NCBI GenBank assembly: GCA_004353515.1
Contig: SMNZ01000002.1
Coordinates: forward strand, 310,001 to 374,000
DNA from: Alteromonadaceae bacterium M269
Lineage (GTDB): Bacteria; Pseudomonadota; Gammaproteobacteria; Enterobacterales; Alteromonadaceae
Length of the DNA stretch: 64,000 nucleotides
Direction: 5' to 3'
In this document: piece after piece, positions 27,589 through 36,797 of the stretch
Numbering within the stretch: position 1 is the stretch's first letter
How the letters are laid out: every line of letters begins with the position of its first letter
The notes under the pieces: model-generated
Databases searched by the model: none
Told to the model about the DNA's origin: nothing
What the model saw: the letters and a program-made list of their open reading frames with translations, nothing else
Position numbers and translations under genes: made by a program

Positions 27589-28007
27589 TGAGTCTATTTA
27601 ATATATTAGATATCGCTTCAACAGGTATGAGCGCGGAAAATATCCGCCTAAATACTATTGCCAGTAACGTAGCTAACGCAAACACAGTCAGCAGTAGCAT
27701 AGATGAAACTTACAGAGCGAGACATGCTGTTTTTGCCACTGAGCTTCAGCACGAGACAGCTAGGCAGTCTGGTGCCGGTGTTAAAGTTCTAGGCATCGTT
27801 GAGAGTAATAAGCCACTCCAGATTGAATATAGCCCTGGCCATCCATCAGCTGATGAAAATGGCTACATTTATCGACCTAATATCAATGTCGTTGAATCGA
27901 TTGCCGATTTGACCTCTGCATCAAAATCATATGAAACCAATGTACAGGTGGCTGATACCACTAAACGTATATTCCGCCGTGTTCTGCAACTTGGCCAAGG
28001 CCGTTAA
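27588..28007 (+). CDS. flgC: Flagellar proximal rod protein FlgC
   Basis: A rod subunit of 139 residues. N-terminal 'ENIRLNTIASNVANANTVS' and C-terminal 'VVESIADLTSASKSYETNVQVADTTKRI' (coiled-coil ends of rod/hook proteins) fit FlgC. It is coupled to flgB by a TAATG overlap and followed by flgD after 13 bases. Confidence 0.95.
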   Translation: MSLFNILDIASTGMSAENIRLNTIASNVANANTVSSSIDETYRARHAVFATELQHETARQSGAGVKVLGIVESNKPLQIEYSPGHPSADENGYIYRPNINVVESIADLTSASKSYETNVQVADTTKRIFRRVLQLGQGR

Positions 28008-28020
28008 GGGGTAATGTAGT

Positions 28021-28701
28021 ATGGAAGTCCGCGAAAGTCTTTTGCCATCGAACTTATTCGTTCAAGAGCCTGGAGTTGAAGTATCGGAAGGTGATCAGGG
28101 TAACCTTACACAAGCTGATTTTTTCGCTTTGCTTACTACTCAATTGGCAAACCAAGATCCTTCTAACCCTGCAGACAACGACCAGCTTATCCAGCAGGTT
28201 ACAGGGTTTAGTACTGTTGATGGTATTAGCTCTTTGAATGATCAATTTGAATCTTTTGCTTCTTCATTGACATCTAATCAAGCACTTCAGGCTTCGAGCC
28301 TTGTCGGACGAGATGTTCTAGTAGCAGGTAGCGACGGCGTTCTTGATGCAGATGGTGAGCTTAGGGGCGTAGTAGTGTCAGATCAAACTGTGCAGAACCT
28401 ACAGATCACCATTGAAAATGAAGCAGGCGAAGTGGTTCGTACCATAGGTGCAGGTACTCAGCCTGCAGGTAGTATCGAATTTGAATGGGATGGAACGGAT
28501 CAAGCCGGCAATGCAGTTCCCCCCGGCAATTATCGTGTAGTGGCAAACGGCAACGTTAACAGCGAGCCTACGAGTTTGCCTACTGCAATATTCAGACATG
28601 TAGATAGCGTGAACCTTGCATCCAGTAGTCAAGGTGTTGTTTTAAATCTTCAAGGCCAGGAAAGTATCAGACTTTCAGATGTTCTTGAGATAGGCAGTTA
28701 A
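28021..28701 (+). CDS. flgD: Flagellar hook cap protein FlgD
   Basis: FlgD caps the growing hook and directs FlgE polymerisation. The N-terminal export/cap segment contains 'LTQADFFALLTTQLANQDPSNP' and 'TVDGISSLN', followed by a FlgD Ig/Tudor-like part with 'FEWDGTDQAGNAVPPGNYRV', a typical family motif. It has 226 residues and lies between flgC and flgE. Confidence 0.94.
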   Translation: MEVRESLLPSNLFVQEPGVEVSEGDQGNLTQADFFALLTTQLANQDPSNPADNDQLIQQVTGFSTVDGISSLNDQFESFASSLTSNQALQASSLVGRDVLVAGSDGVLDADGELRGVVVSDQTVQNLQITIENEAGEVVRTIGAGTQPAGSIEFEWDGTDQAGNAVPPGNYRVVANGNVNSEPTSLPTAIFRHVDSVNLASSSQGVVLNLQGQESIRLSDVLEIGS

Positions 28702-28718
28702 TTGAGGAGAAGTAAGTA

Positions 28719-30101
28719 ATGTCTTTTAACGTAGCATTAAGTGGCTTAAACGCCGCACAACTCGATTTGGATGTCACATCCAATAACATAGCTAACGTGA
28801 ATACGGTTGGTTTTAAAGAATCGCGTGCGGAATTTGGTGATGTATTTGCTTCATCTTTGTTGTCTTCAGGCCGTACTCAAGTAGGTGATGGTGTTTTAAC
28901 ACAAGAAGTCGCACAGCAATTTAGCCAAGGTGCATTGCAATTCACTGAGAATGCACTGGATTTGGCGATTACTGGTAGCGGGTTCTTCGCAACTGTTCCC
29001 GATCAAACCTCAAACGAATTCTCCTTTACTCGTGCAGGTACATTCCGACTGAATGAGGACAACTTTGTTGTTAATTCAAATGGTGACAACTTACTTGGAT
29101 TCCCGGTAAACCCTGATGGTTCATCATCTTCGGTTGCATTGAGTACGACGGTACCTGTTCGAGTTCCTGACTCTAGTGGTTCACCATTGCCAACATCAGA
29201 AGTTGATCTTCGTTTTAACCTACCAGCGGGCGACCCTGGATTAGACCCTACACAATTTGATCCGACTGATCCAAGCACCTTTAATGCGGCTACGTCTGTG
29301 ACTATTTTCGATTCGTTGGGAGATTCTCACGTACAGACTTACTATTTTATTAATGATATCGGGGCACCAAATGAATGGCTTGTAGCTACGTCAATTGATG
29401 GGCAATTAGTTGATATTACTAACTCCGATGGGACGGACGCCGATCCTGCTACAGCGACGAATGTGGTAGGTAATGCGGCCGATGGCTCACTTGTTACTGC
29501 TGGACGACTCCAGTTTAGTTCAGGTGGTGATTTCAGTGGCATCCAGTCAGCTGATGGCTTAACATCGACGAACTTTACGTTACAAACGGAAGCCTTAGGT
29601 GCAGGTATTTTGTTAAACGGTTCTGACCCGGCTCAAAACATTACGATTGACTTTAACCTTGATCCAACAGGTGCAAACCCTCTTGAGCCTACTCAGTTTG
29701 CTGCGAACTTTGAAGTGACATCTCTAGAGCAAGATGGCCTTCCGGTTGGCCAGTTAACGGGTATCGATATTGGTCCTGATGGGTTAGTTCGAGCGACGTT
29801 CTCAAACGGAACATCGGAACCTATTGTTCGTGTTGCATTGGTTCGATTTGCTAATGAACAAGGCTTAACTCAGCAGTCAAATACGCAATGGCAAGAAAGT
29901 ATTATTTCTGGCGAAGCGTTAGCCGGTGAGGCGACAACAGGGACTTTCGGGAGTATTAATTCATCAGCACTCGAGCAGTCGAATGTGAACCTTACTACTG
30001 AACTAGTCGATTTGATTGTCGCTCAGCGTAATTTCCAAGCTAACTCAAGGGCACTTGAAATTAATAACCAGCTCAACCAAACCATTATCGCAATTCGATA
30101 G
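28719..30101 (+). CDS. flgE: Flagellar hook protein FlgE
   Basis: FlgE forms the hook. The N-terminus MSFNVALSGLNAAQLDLDVT with NNIANVNTVGFKESRAEFGD and the C-terminus 'SNVNLTTELVDLIVAQRNFQANSRA' are the paired coiled-coil ends. Between them is the 'ALDLAITGSGFFATV' D1 motif and a variable middle. At 460 residues it is of normal length. AGGAG precedes ATG 28719. A terminator follows, closing the flgBCDE unit. Confidence 0.96.
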   Translation: MSFNVALSGLNAAQLDLDVTSNNIANVNTVGFKESRAEFGDVFASSLLSSGRTQVGDGVLTQEVAQQFSQGALQFTENALDLAITGSGFFATVPDQTSNEFSFTRAGTFRLNEDNFVVNSNGDNLLGFPVNPDGSSSSVALSTTVPVRVPDSSGSPLPTSEVDLRFNLPAGDPGLDPTQFDPTDPSTFNAATSVTIFDSLGDSHVQTYYFINDIGAPNEWLVATSIDGQLVDITNSDGTDADPATATNVVGNAADGSLVTAGRLQFSSGGDFSGIQSADGLTSTNFTLQTEALGAGILLNGSDPAQNITIDFNLDPTGANPLEPTQFAANFEVTSLEQDGLPVGQLTGIDIGPDGLVRATFSNGTSEPIVRVALVRFANEQGLTQQSNTQWQESIISGEALAGEATTGTFGSINSSALEQSNVNLTTELVDLIVAQRNFQANSRALEINNQLNQTIIAIR

Positions 30102-30130
30102 TTTTTGAGTTGACCGCAACTTTAGATAAG

Positions 30131-30153
30131 AGGCCGCTTTGCGGCCTTTTTTA
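30131..30153 (+). terminator. Terminator after flgE
   Basis: AGGCCGC/GCGGCCT with loop TTT, followed by TTTTTAT, 29 bases after the flgE stop. A new sigma-54 site lies downstream, so the cluster is split into flgBCDE and flgF-flgL units. Confidence 0.85.
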
Positions 30154-30220
30154 TGAAAACCTTAAACTGAAAACACACTGTTTTAACTAAGCCTCCATTA
30201 TTTTCTCTTCCGAAGCACTA

Positions 30221-30237
30221 GTGGCACTTTAATTGCA
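30221..30237 (+). promoter_or_regulatory. Sigma-54 promoter of the flgF operon
   Basis: GTGGCACTTTAATTGCA has the consensus TGGCAC -24 and TTGCA -12 with GG-N10-GC spacing, 38 bases upstream of flgF. Confidence 0.88.
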
Positions 30238-30275
30238 TTTTCTAACGATATATTCACAACCGTCGAGTTTTTGTC

Positions 30276-31019
30276 ATGGATAAAATGCTCTACATAGCCG
30301 CTAGTGGCGCTACGCAAGATATGCTTGCGACGTCAGTACGCGCCAATAATTTAGCGAATGCTAATACGACCGGCTTTAAAGCGCAGATGGCGCAAGCCCG
30401 TTCTATGGCAGCCTTTGGTGAAGGCTTACCGACCCGCGTTTTTTCAATGACCGAAAGCCCAGGGAATATCTATACCCCTGGTTCCATGATTCAAACCGGA
30501 AGAGATTTGGATGTGGCAATTCAGGGTGACGGTTGGTTTGCCGTGCAAGACAGAAATGGCGAAGAAGCTTACACTCGTGCCGCAAGTTTGACGGTCAGCG
30601 CTGACGGTATTTTGCAAGATGCGCATGGTTTAGCAGTGTTGGGAGATGCTGGACCAATCAATTTGCCCCTTCCATTGTCCGGTATTTCAATTTCAACCGA
30701 TGGCTTCATTTCTATCCGACCTCAAGGGGCGCCTGTAAGTGAGCAGGAAGAAGTAGGGCGTTTAAGACTGGTGAACCCTGAAGTTGGCGAACTGCGTCGA
30801 GGTGAAGATGGTTTGTTTCGACTTAAGAGTGGTGATGCGGCAGCTCCCGATCCGGCAGTGACGGTCAGAACTGGTGTTTTGGAAAGCAGTAACGTCAACC
30901 CATTAGGTGAATTGATGGGACTGATTGGCGCACAGCGTCATTACGATACTCAATTAAAAATTATGGAAACCGCGGATGAGCTCGATAGACGCGGCAACCA
31001 GCTTCTCAGAATTATTTAA
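30276..31019 (+). CDS. flgF: Flagellar distal rod protein FlgF
   Basis: FlgF is the rod protein between the proximal rod and FlgG. MDKMLYIAASGATQDM with 'ANNLANANTTGFKAQ' is at the N-terminus, 'DLDVAIQGDGWFAVQDRNGEEAYT' in the middle, and 'SSNVNPLGELMGLIGAQRHYDTQLK' at the C-terminus. At 247 residues it is of normal length. First gene of the sigma-54-led unit. Confidence 0.95.
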   Translation: MDKMLYIAASGATQDMLATSVRANNLANANTTGFKAQMAQARSMAAFGEGLPTRVFSMTESPGNIYTPGSMIQTGRDLDVAIQGDGWFAVQDRNGEEAYTRAASLTVSADGILQDAHGLAVLGDAGPINLPLPLSGISISTDGFISIRPQGAPVSEQEEVGRLRLVNPEVGELRRGEDGLFRLKSGDAAAPDPAVTVRTGVLESSNVNPLGELMGLIGAQRHYDTQLKIMETADELDRRGNQLLRII

Positions 31020-31085
31020 TAAATAGGTGAACGGCAAAGATTAGCCGCTCATCAGTGTAGTGTTATAACAGGCGGAGGTGGCTTT

Positions 31086-31874
31086 ATGCACCCAGCATTA
31101 TTTATCGGAAAAACAGGTCTTGATGCAGCACAGGTTGATATTTCTGTCGTCTCGAACAACTTGGCAAATGCTAGCACCATTGGTTTCAAAAAAGACCGTG
31201 CTGTGTTCGAAGATCTGCTTTATCAAAATATCAATCAACCTGGCGGTCGTTCTTCAGCTGATACAGAGCTCCCTTCGGGTTTACAGATAGGTGCAGGAAG
31301 CAAGGTTGTTGCTACGCAAAAAGCTCACACCCAAGGTAACTTACAAACGACAGACAATTCACTGGATTTATCAATTCAAGGTCGAGGTTACTTTGAGATA
31401 TTGCAGCCAGATGGTTCGTTGTCTTATACCAGAAACGGTCAGTTTACCCTTGATGATCAAGGTCGAATAGTTACTCCTGGCGCAGGTTTCTTATTGCAGC
31501 CTAACATCACGGTGCCAGATGATGCTCAACAACTCACCATTTCACAAGATGGTGAAGTCACAGCTCAGCTTCGAGGCCAACCAAACCCGGTTGTTTTAGG
31601 CCAAATCAACATCAGTGACTTTATAAACCCCGCAGGTCTTCAGCCTATCGGGCAGAACTTGTTTGTTGAAACGGGTTCGAGTGGTACGCCTATCCAGGGT
31701 GTTCCTGGGCTTCAAGGCTTAGGAACCTTACAACAAGGTACGTTAGAGACTTCAAACGTTAATGTAACCGAGGAGTTGGTGAATCTTATAGAAAGTCAGC
31801 GTCTGTTTGAGATGAACTCTAAAGTGATCTCGACAGTTGATCAGATGCTTGCGGCAGTTATTCAGCAACTTTAA
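31086..31874 (+). CDS. flgG: Flagellar distal rod protein FlgG
   Basis: FlgG is the distal rod subunit. MHPALFIGKTGLDAAQVDIS with 'NNLANASTIGFKKDRAVFEDLL' and the ending 'SNVNVTEELVNLIESQRLFEMNSKVIS' are typical, with 'LDLSIQGRGYFEI' between. It has 262 residues. GGAGG lies eight bases before ATG 31086. Its last base is shared with the flgH start. Confidence 0.96.
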   Translation: MHPALFIGKTGLDAAQVDISVVSNNLANASTIGFKKDRAVFEDLLYQNINQPGGRSSADTELPSGLQIGAGSKVVATQKAHTQGNLQTTDNSLDLSIQGRGYFEILQPDGSLSYTRNGQFTLDDQGRIVTPGAGFLLQPNITVPDDAQQLTISQDGEVTAQLRGQPNPVVLGQINISDFINPAGLQPIGQNLFVETGSSGTPIQGVPGLQGLGTLQQGTLETSNVNVTEELVNLIESQRLFEMNSKVISTVDQMLAAVIQQL

Positions 31875-32575
31875 TGGGTAATTTTATGAAATGTTTGGTG
31901 GTAGTCGTATTGAGTGTAATTTTGGGAGGATGTTTATCTACGCCTTCTCAGAAGCCTATTCCAGATGATCCTTCTTATGCACCGATTATTCCTGCTTTTC
32001 CGCCACCTAAAGTCTCTTCTGATGGGTCGTTGTTTCAGGCTGGCGTGACCTCTGATTTATATACCGATTTTAGGTCGTCCCGTATCGGGGACATTATTAC
32101 GGTTGTACTTCAAGAAAACACCACCGCATCTAAGTCTGCCTCAACCAGCACGAGTCGAGAGTCGACGGTTGAGGTTGATCCTGTTTTGGGACTTGGTGGT
32201 CAAGTCATTAACGTCGGAAATGGGGCTAATGCCGGATTGCAATTTGATTTGGAGTCTGAGACTGAGTTTGAAGGTGATGCTCAAGCCAACCAAAGCAATA
32301 GTTTGATTGGGAACATATCGGTCACTGTTGTAGATGTTCTTCCTAATAAACATCTAGTTGTTAGAGGTGAAAAATGGCTCACACTAAATAACGGTGATGA
32401 ATACATCCGTTTAAGTGGCATTGTTCGGCCACAGGATGTTAATCCACAAAACCAAGTTCAGTCATCTCGTATTGCTAATGCGCGTATCCAATACAGCGGC
32501 ACGGGTACCTTCGCTTCATCGCAGAGAGAAGGGTGGTTATCTAAGTTCTTTTCTGGTCCTTGGTGGCCTTTCTAA
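31874..32575 (+). CDS. flgH: Flagellar L-ring lipoprotein FlgH
   Basis: FlgH forms the outer-membrane L-ring. A lipoprotein signal (CLVVVVLSVILGGC; lipobox LGGC) is followed by 'RIGDIITVVLQENTTASKSA' and 'NKHLVVRGEKWLTLNNGDEYIRLSGIVRP', family signatures. ATG 31874 overlaps the flgG stop; ATG 31886 would still give the whole signal. The length is 233 residues. Confidence 0.95.
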   Translation: MGNFMKCLVVVVLSVILGGCLSTPSQKPIPDDPSYAPIIPAFPPPKVSSDGSLFQAGVTSDLYTDFRSSRIGDIITVVLQENTTASKSASTSTSRESTVEVDPVLGLGGQVINVGNGANAGLQFDLESETEFEGDAQANQSNSLIGNISVTVVDVLPNKHLVVRGEKWLTLNNGDEYIRLSGIVRPQDVNPQNQVQSSRIANARIQYSGTGTFASSQREGWLSKFFSGPWWPF

Positions 32576-32578
32576 GGA

Positions 32579-33703
32579 GTGATGATGAGCCGTTATCTGT
32601 TATTACTCTTTGTATTACTTTTTTGTGTGACTACGCAGGTTGGTGCGCAGCAAAGGATTAAAGATCTCGTTTCTGTACAAGGAGTTCGCGATAACCAACT
32701 AGTCGGCTATGGGCTAGTTGTTGGCTTGCCTGGTACAGGTGAGGCACAAAGCTTAGCAACCCAACAAGCTTTCAGAACATTACTCGCGAACTTCGGTATT
32801 GTGGTGCCTGGAAACGTTTTGGTGAATATTAACAACGTTGCTGCTGTTGCCGTTCATGCGGAGTTACCACCTTTTGTAAAACCCGGGCAACGTATTGATG
32901 TAACTGTTTCTTCTATTGGTCAGGCGGATAGTCTGTCGGGTGGTACGCTGCTATCAACACAGCTAAAGGGCTTGGATGGTAACATCTATGCTGTTGCCCA
33001 AGGGAGCTTGGTTGTCAGCGGTTTCGGATTCGAAGGGCAAGATGGGTCACGTATAATCTCCAACACGCCGACTGTTGGACGGATAGCTAATGGTGGAATC
33101 GTTGAACGTGCTGTACCTAGTGGCTTAATGAACGGTGATTATCTAACACTTAATTTAAATCAACCCGATTTTTCTACCGCAAAAGCACTTGCTGACACGA
33201 TTAATGAGAAGTTTGGTGCTGATCCAAATAAAGGCATTGCCATTGCAACACCAATAGATGCCGCATCGGTTCGAGTTTCTGCTCCTAGAGAACCGGGTCA
33301 ACGTGTTGGTTTCTTAGCCACTATGGAAAACTTCGATTTCACGCCAGCTGAAGGGCCTGCAAGAGTGGTTGTTAACAGCCGAACAGGAACCATAGTCATT
33401 GGACAAAATGTACGCCTATTGCCAGCGGCAATTACGCACGGTGGTTTGACTGTCACTATTTCTGAAAACCAAGCCGTGACCCAACCCAATGCTTTGGCTG
33501 AGGGAGAAACAGTAGTTACAACCCAATCTGTTATCGACGTGAATCTGGATGACACTCGTCTGTTTAAATTTGACCCTGGCGTCACTCTTGATCAGCTTGT
33601 TCGAGCTGTTAATGAAGTAGGGGCCGCCCCAGGTGATTTATTAGCAATTCTTGAAGCACTTCGTGAAGCAGGAGCTTTACGCGGTCAGTTAGTCATTATT
33701 TAG
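32579..33703 (+). CDS. flgI: Flagellar P-ring protein FlgI
   Basis: FlgI is the periplasmic P-ring subunit. A signal peptide ([18 protein letters not shown]) precedes '[30 protein letters not shown]', the conserved start of the mature protein. '[29 protein letters not shown]' and the end '[14 protein letters not shown]' also fit. At 374 residues it is full length. Its chaperone FlgA is encoded upstream in this window. Confidence 0.97.
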   Translation: MMMSRYLLLLFVLLFCVTTQVGAQQRIKDLVSVQGVRDNQLVGYGLVVGLPGTGEAQSLATQQAFRTLLANFGIVVPGNVLVNINNVAAVAVHAELPPFVKPGQRIDVTVSSIGQADSLSGGTLLSTQLKGLDGNIYAVAQGSLVVSGFGFEGQDGSRIISNTPTVGRIANGGIVERAVPSGLMNGDYLTLNLNQPDFSTAKALADTINEKFGADPNKGIAIATPIDAASVRVSAPREPGQRVGFLATMENFDFTPAEGPARVVVNSRTGTIVIGQNVRLLPAAITHGGLTVTISENQAVTQPNALAEGETVVTTQSVIDVNLDDTRLFKFDPGVTLDQLVRAVNEVGAAPGDLLAILEALREAGALRGQLVII

Positions 33704-33711
33704 GTATTGTC

Positions 33712-34671
33712 GTGGAAGCAAGCAGCCTGATACAAGCACAGTTTGAGCAAGCTAGAAATGTAAACGATATCAGTAGTCTGGATACGTTACGTCAAGCGGC
33801 TCATAAAGGTGACGAAAGCGCCTTACGCGAGGCTGCTCAGCAGTTTGAGTCTATTTTCATTCAGATGATGCTCAAGTCAATGCGACAAGCTGAAGATGTT
33901 TTTGCTGACGAAGACAGTCCCTTTAACTCTAAGCAGGTAAAGTTCTACCGGGATATGCATGACCAACAGCTTGCTGTTGACTTGTCGTCAAGTGGCTCAA
34001 TTGGTTTAGCCGATATTATCGTTAAACAGTTGAGTCAAAATGTTGAAGGGTTCACACCGGCAAGCACAGTTCGCAGTGATGGGAATCTATCATCAATTAA
34101 CCGAGCTCGTGCGGCAAATCTCGAAAATATTCAAAACAACTACGCTGGTGCTCCCGGCAAAAAACTGCCTGTGTTTGAAAGCCCTGAAGAGTTTGTCGCT
34201 GCTTTATTGCCTAGTGCGGAAAAAGCTGCTGCTGAAATTGGTTTAGATCCACTTGCTCTTGTAGCTCAAGCAGCGGTTGAGACTGGTTGGGGTAAACAGC
34301 TTATTCATTCAGGACAAGGTCAAAACTCTCATAACTTATTTGGTATTAAAGCGGATAGTCGCTGGAAAGGCGAGAAAGCATCAGTAGAAACGCTGGAATT
34401 CAAACAGGGCGTACCTCATAAAGAGCAGGCACAATTCAGGGCATACCCTTCTTTTGAACAGTCGATGAAAGACTATGTTGACTTTGTTAAGGAAAGTCCT
34501 CGCTATGCTAATGCAGTCGAACAAGCGGGTGATAGCAAAGCTTACTTCGAGCAGTTACAACAAGCGGGATACGCAACAGATCCGCAATACTCTAATAAAG
34601 TGATTGATGTTCTTAATAGCAGCACCATCAAGCAGTTCTCGCCTTCCCCTGATGGATATAAAGGAGAATAA
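33712..34671 (+). CDS. flgJ: Flagellar rod assembly muramidase FlgJ
   Basis: FlgJ scaffolds the rod and hydrolyses peptidoglycan locally. An N-terminal rod-cap domain (about 30-110: 'AAQQFESIFIQMMLKSMRQA') and a C-terminal GH73 glucosaminidase domain (about 155-310: 'LALVAQAAVETGWGKQLI', with catalytic Glu in AVETGWG, then 'NSHNLFGIKAD') are both present, giving the two-domain gammaproteobacterial form of 319 residues. The start is GTG 33712, eight bases after flgI. Confidence 0.95.
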   Translation: MEASSLIQAQFEQARNVNDISSLDTLRQAAHKGDESALREAAQQFESIFIQMMLKSMRQAEDVFADEDSPFNSKQVKFYRDMHDQQLAVDLSSSGSIGLADIIVKQLSQNVEGFTPASTVRSDGNLSSINRARAANLENIQNNYAGAPGKKLPVFESPEEFVAALLPSAEKAAAEIGLDPLALVAQAAVETGWGKQLIHSGQGQNSHNLFGIKADSRWKGEKASVETLEFKQGVPHKEQAQFRAYPSFEQSMKDYVDFVKESPRYANAVEQAGDSKAYFEQLQQAGYATDPQYSNKVIDVLNSSTIKQFSPSPDGYKGE

Positions 34672-34673
34672 AT

Positions 34674-36797
34674 ATGACGACTACCGTTGACCTTTTTTCT
34701 CTTGCAAGCTCCGGTATCCGTGCACAATCTCAATTACTGAATACAACCAGTAATAACATTGCGAATGTTAACACTGAGGGGTTTGTCAGGCAGCGCACCG
34801 AGTTTGGTACCCAGCTTGTTGGTGGCGTTGATAGAGGTGAAACTACACGGATATTCGATCAGTTTGCTTTTGATCAGCTCCGCAGAGACACCAGCTTTCT
34901 GTCTGAATCTCAAGCTTTTGCAGAGAGCTCTGCAATTATTGATGATGTTCTTGCCAGCGAAGCCAACAGTATTTCAGGTGCTCTGAGCCGTTTCTTTGAA
35001 TCACTACAAACGGCTGCAGATGAACCGACTAATATCGCTGCCAGACAGCTTGTTATCGGTCAGTCAGAAGCTTTCCTAGGGCAAATATCCACACTTGAAG
35101 GGTTTCTCGGAGAACGAGAGGATGATGTCAATCGTCAAATTACCAGCGTCGTTGATCAGGCAAACTCGCTTATTCAATCAATCTCCACATTGAATCAAGA
35201 AATTCGTGTTGCTCAAAGTAGTAACCCAGACAGTGACCCAAACACGTTACTTGATGCCCGGGATCAAGCTATTCTTGAGTTATCGGAGCTTGTTTCAATC
35301 GAAACCCGAACTACAGATGATGGTGCTACGCTAGTGAGTTTGAGTAGTGGGCAGTCTTTAGTCTTGGAAACAGGGACATTTAATTTATTTGAATTGAGCG
35401 GTGACCCTGATATCGATAATCCCTCATTGACTTTGCAAGCATCAGACGTCGACTTTGCTATTCCAATACGCGATGGAACTGTTGGGGGCGAAATTGGTGG
35501 GCTTATACGCTATCGAGATGAAGTCTTAGCAGAGACGCAAAGAAGCATTGGACAAATTGCGTTTTCTCTGGCGGGTGCTATCAATACCAATAACAGATTG
35601 GGATTAGATTTCGATGGGCAGCTCGGCGGTGATGTTTTCCAATTACCTGAATTTCAGGGGCTGAACTTTCAAGATAATTCGTCTTCTGCATTAAGTATTA
35701 ACGGGCGAATTAGCAGTGAAGGGTTTAACCAAATAACCAGCTCTGATTACCAAGTAACTATTACAGGCGTAACCGCTGGTCCCCCAGATACAGTCGATAT
35801 TGAAGTTGCAATTTTAAACGCAGACGGGACCCCCGCACTGGATGCATCGGGTTCACCAATAGTGACGCCATTTACTGGGCTTGACGCTACGGCTGGTAAC
35901 TTCGTTCCTGTTATTGATGGTTTAGAATTTGAATTTGTGGATGGGGCATCATATGCCGTTGGCGACCGATTCTTGTTTCAACCTACAAAAGATAATGCGT
36001 CACGTATCGATCTGGCGATAACACGCCCTGAAGATTTAGCACTAGCATCACCTATACGCGTTCAGCGCGATATCAATAATTTTGGTGACGCACAGATCAC
36101 CAGTACGACAGTAACAAATACTACTGTAGACAATACCTTCGCAGATTCAGGGGCTTCAGCATTTGATGGTGCTGGCGGAATTCAAGGCCCAGGAGCTTCG
36201 CCGGTTGGTGCTGGTGGTGTCGGTGCGCCTGCAGCCGTATTGTTCACGGCTGAAGATGCTTACGACATTCTCGATAGTGCGGGTACCGTGATTGCCAGTG
36301 TTACTGGAGCGACGACACTAAATAATATTTTGGGGCAAGCGACTTTTCCTGCTTCGTTCTCGGCACTAGATGATTACCCTGGATATGATTTCAGTCTTGA
36401 AGGAAACCCAAGAGCAGGCGACCGTTTTATTATCGAGTTCAATACAGATGGTGTTGATGATAACCGTAATGGTTTGAATTTGGCTGATTTGCAGAATGGG
36501 GATTCGTTAAGGCTAAACAATAATACCGGTGGCGCACAAAACTTAATTTCGTTTAGTGAAGCTTATTCTGTATTGGTGGGTAATGTTGGTGAGCGAACCG
36601 CTGCAGCCGATATTCAGGTTCAAGCCGCTACAGCACTCGAAGCTCAATCCCGTGATCGGGTTGATTCAATTTCTAGTGTCAGTTTGGATGAAGAAGCAGC
36701 TAACTTGGTTAGATTCCAACAAGCCTATGCGGCGTCTGCTCGAATTTTGCAAACAGCACAAACTATCTTTGATTCTATCTTGAGTGCGACAGGCTAA
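34674..36797 (+). CDS. flgK: Hook-filament junction protein FlgK (HAP1)
   Basis: FlgK joins hook to filament. The N-terminus has 'LFSLASSGIRAQSQLLNTTS' and 'NNIANVNTEGFVRQRTEFGT', with the FlgK helix 'ISGALSRFFESLQTAADEPTN'. The C-terminus ends 'VSLDEEAANLVRFQQAYAASARIL'. At 707 residues it is on the long side, with a large variable middle insertion (about 330-600), as seen in many marine species. It overlaps flgL by one base. Confidence 0.95.
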   Translation: MTTTVDLFSLASSGIRAQSQLLNTTSNNIANVNTEGFVRQRTEFGTQLVGGVDRGETTRIFDQFAFDQLRRDTSFLSESQAFAESSAIIDDVLASEANSISGALSRFFESLQTAADEPTNIAARQLVIGQSEAFLGQISTLEGFLGEREDDVNRQITSVVDQANSLIQSISTLNQEIRVAQSSNPDSDPNTLLDARDQAILELSELVSIETRTTDDGATLVSLSSGQSLVLETGTFNLFELSGDPDIDNPSLTLQASDVDFAIPIRDGTVGGEIGGLIRYRDEVLAETQRSIGQIAFSLAGAINTNNRLGLDFDGQLGGDVFQLPEFQGLNFQDNSSSALSINGRISSEGFNQITSSDYQVTITGVTAGPPDTVDIEVAILNADGTPALDASGSPIVTPFTGLDATAGNFVPVIDGLEFEFVDGASYAVGDRFLFQPTKDNASRIDLAITRPEDLALASPIRVQRDINNFGDAQITSTTVTNTTVDNTFADSGASAFDGAGGIQGPGASPVGAGGVGAPAAVLFTAEDAYDILDSAGTVIASVTGATTLNNILGQATFPASFSALDDYPGYDFSLEGNPRAGDRFIIEFNTDGVDDNRNGLNLADLQNGDSLRLNNNTGGAQNLISFSEAYSVLVGNVGERTAAADIQVQAATALEAQSRDRVDSISSVSLDEEAANLVRFQQAYAASARILQTAQTIFDSILSATG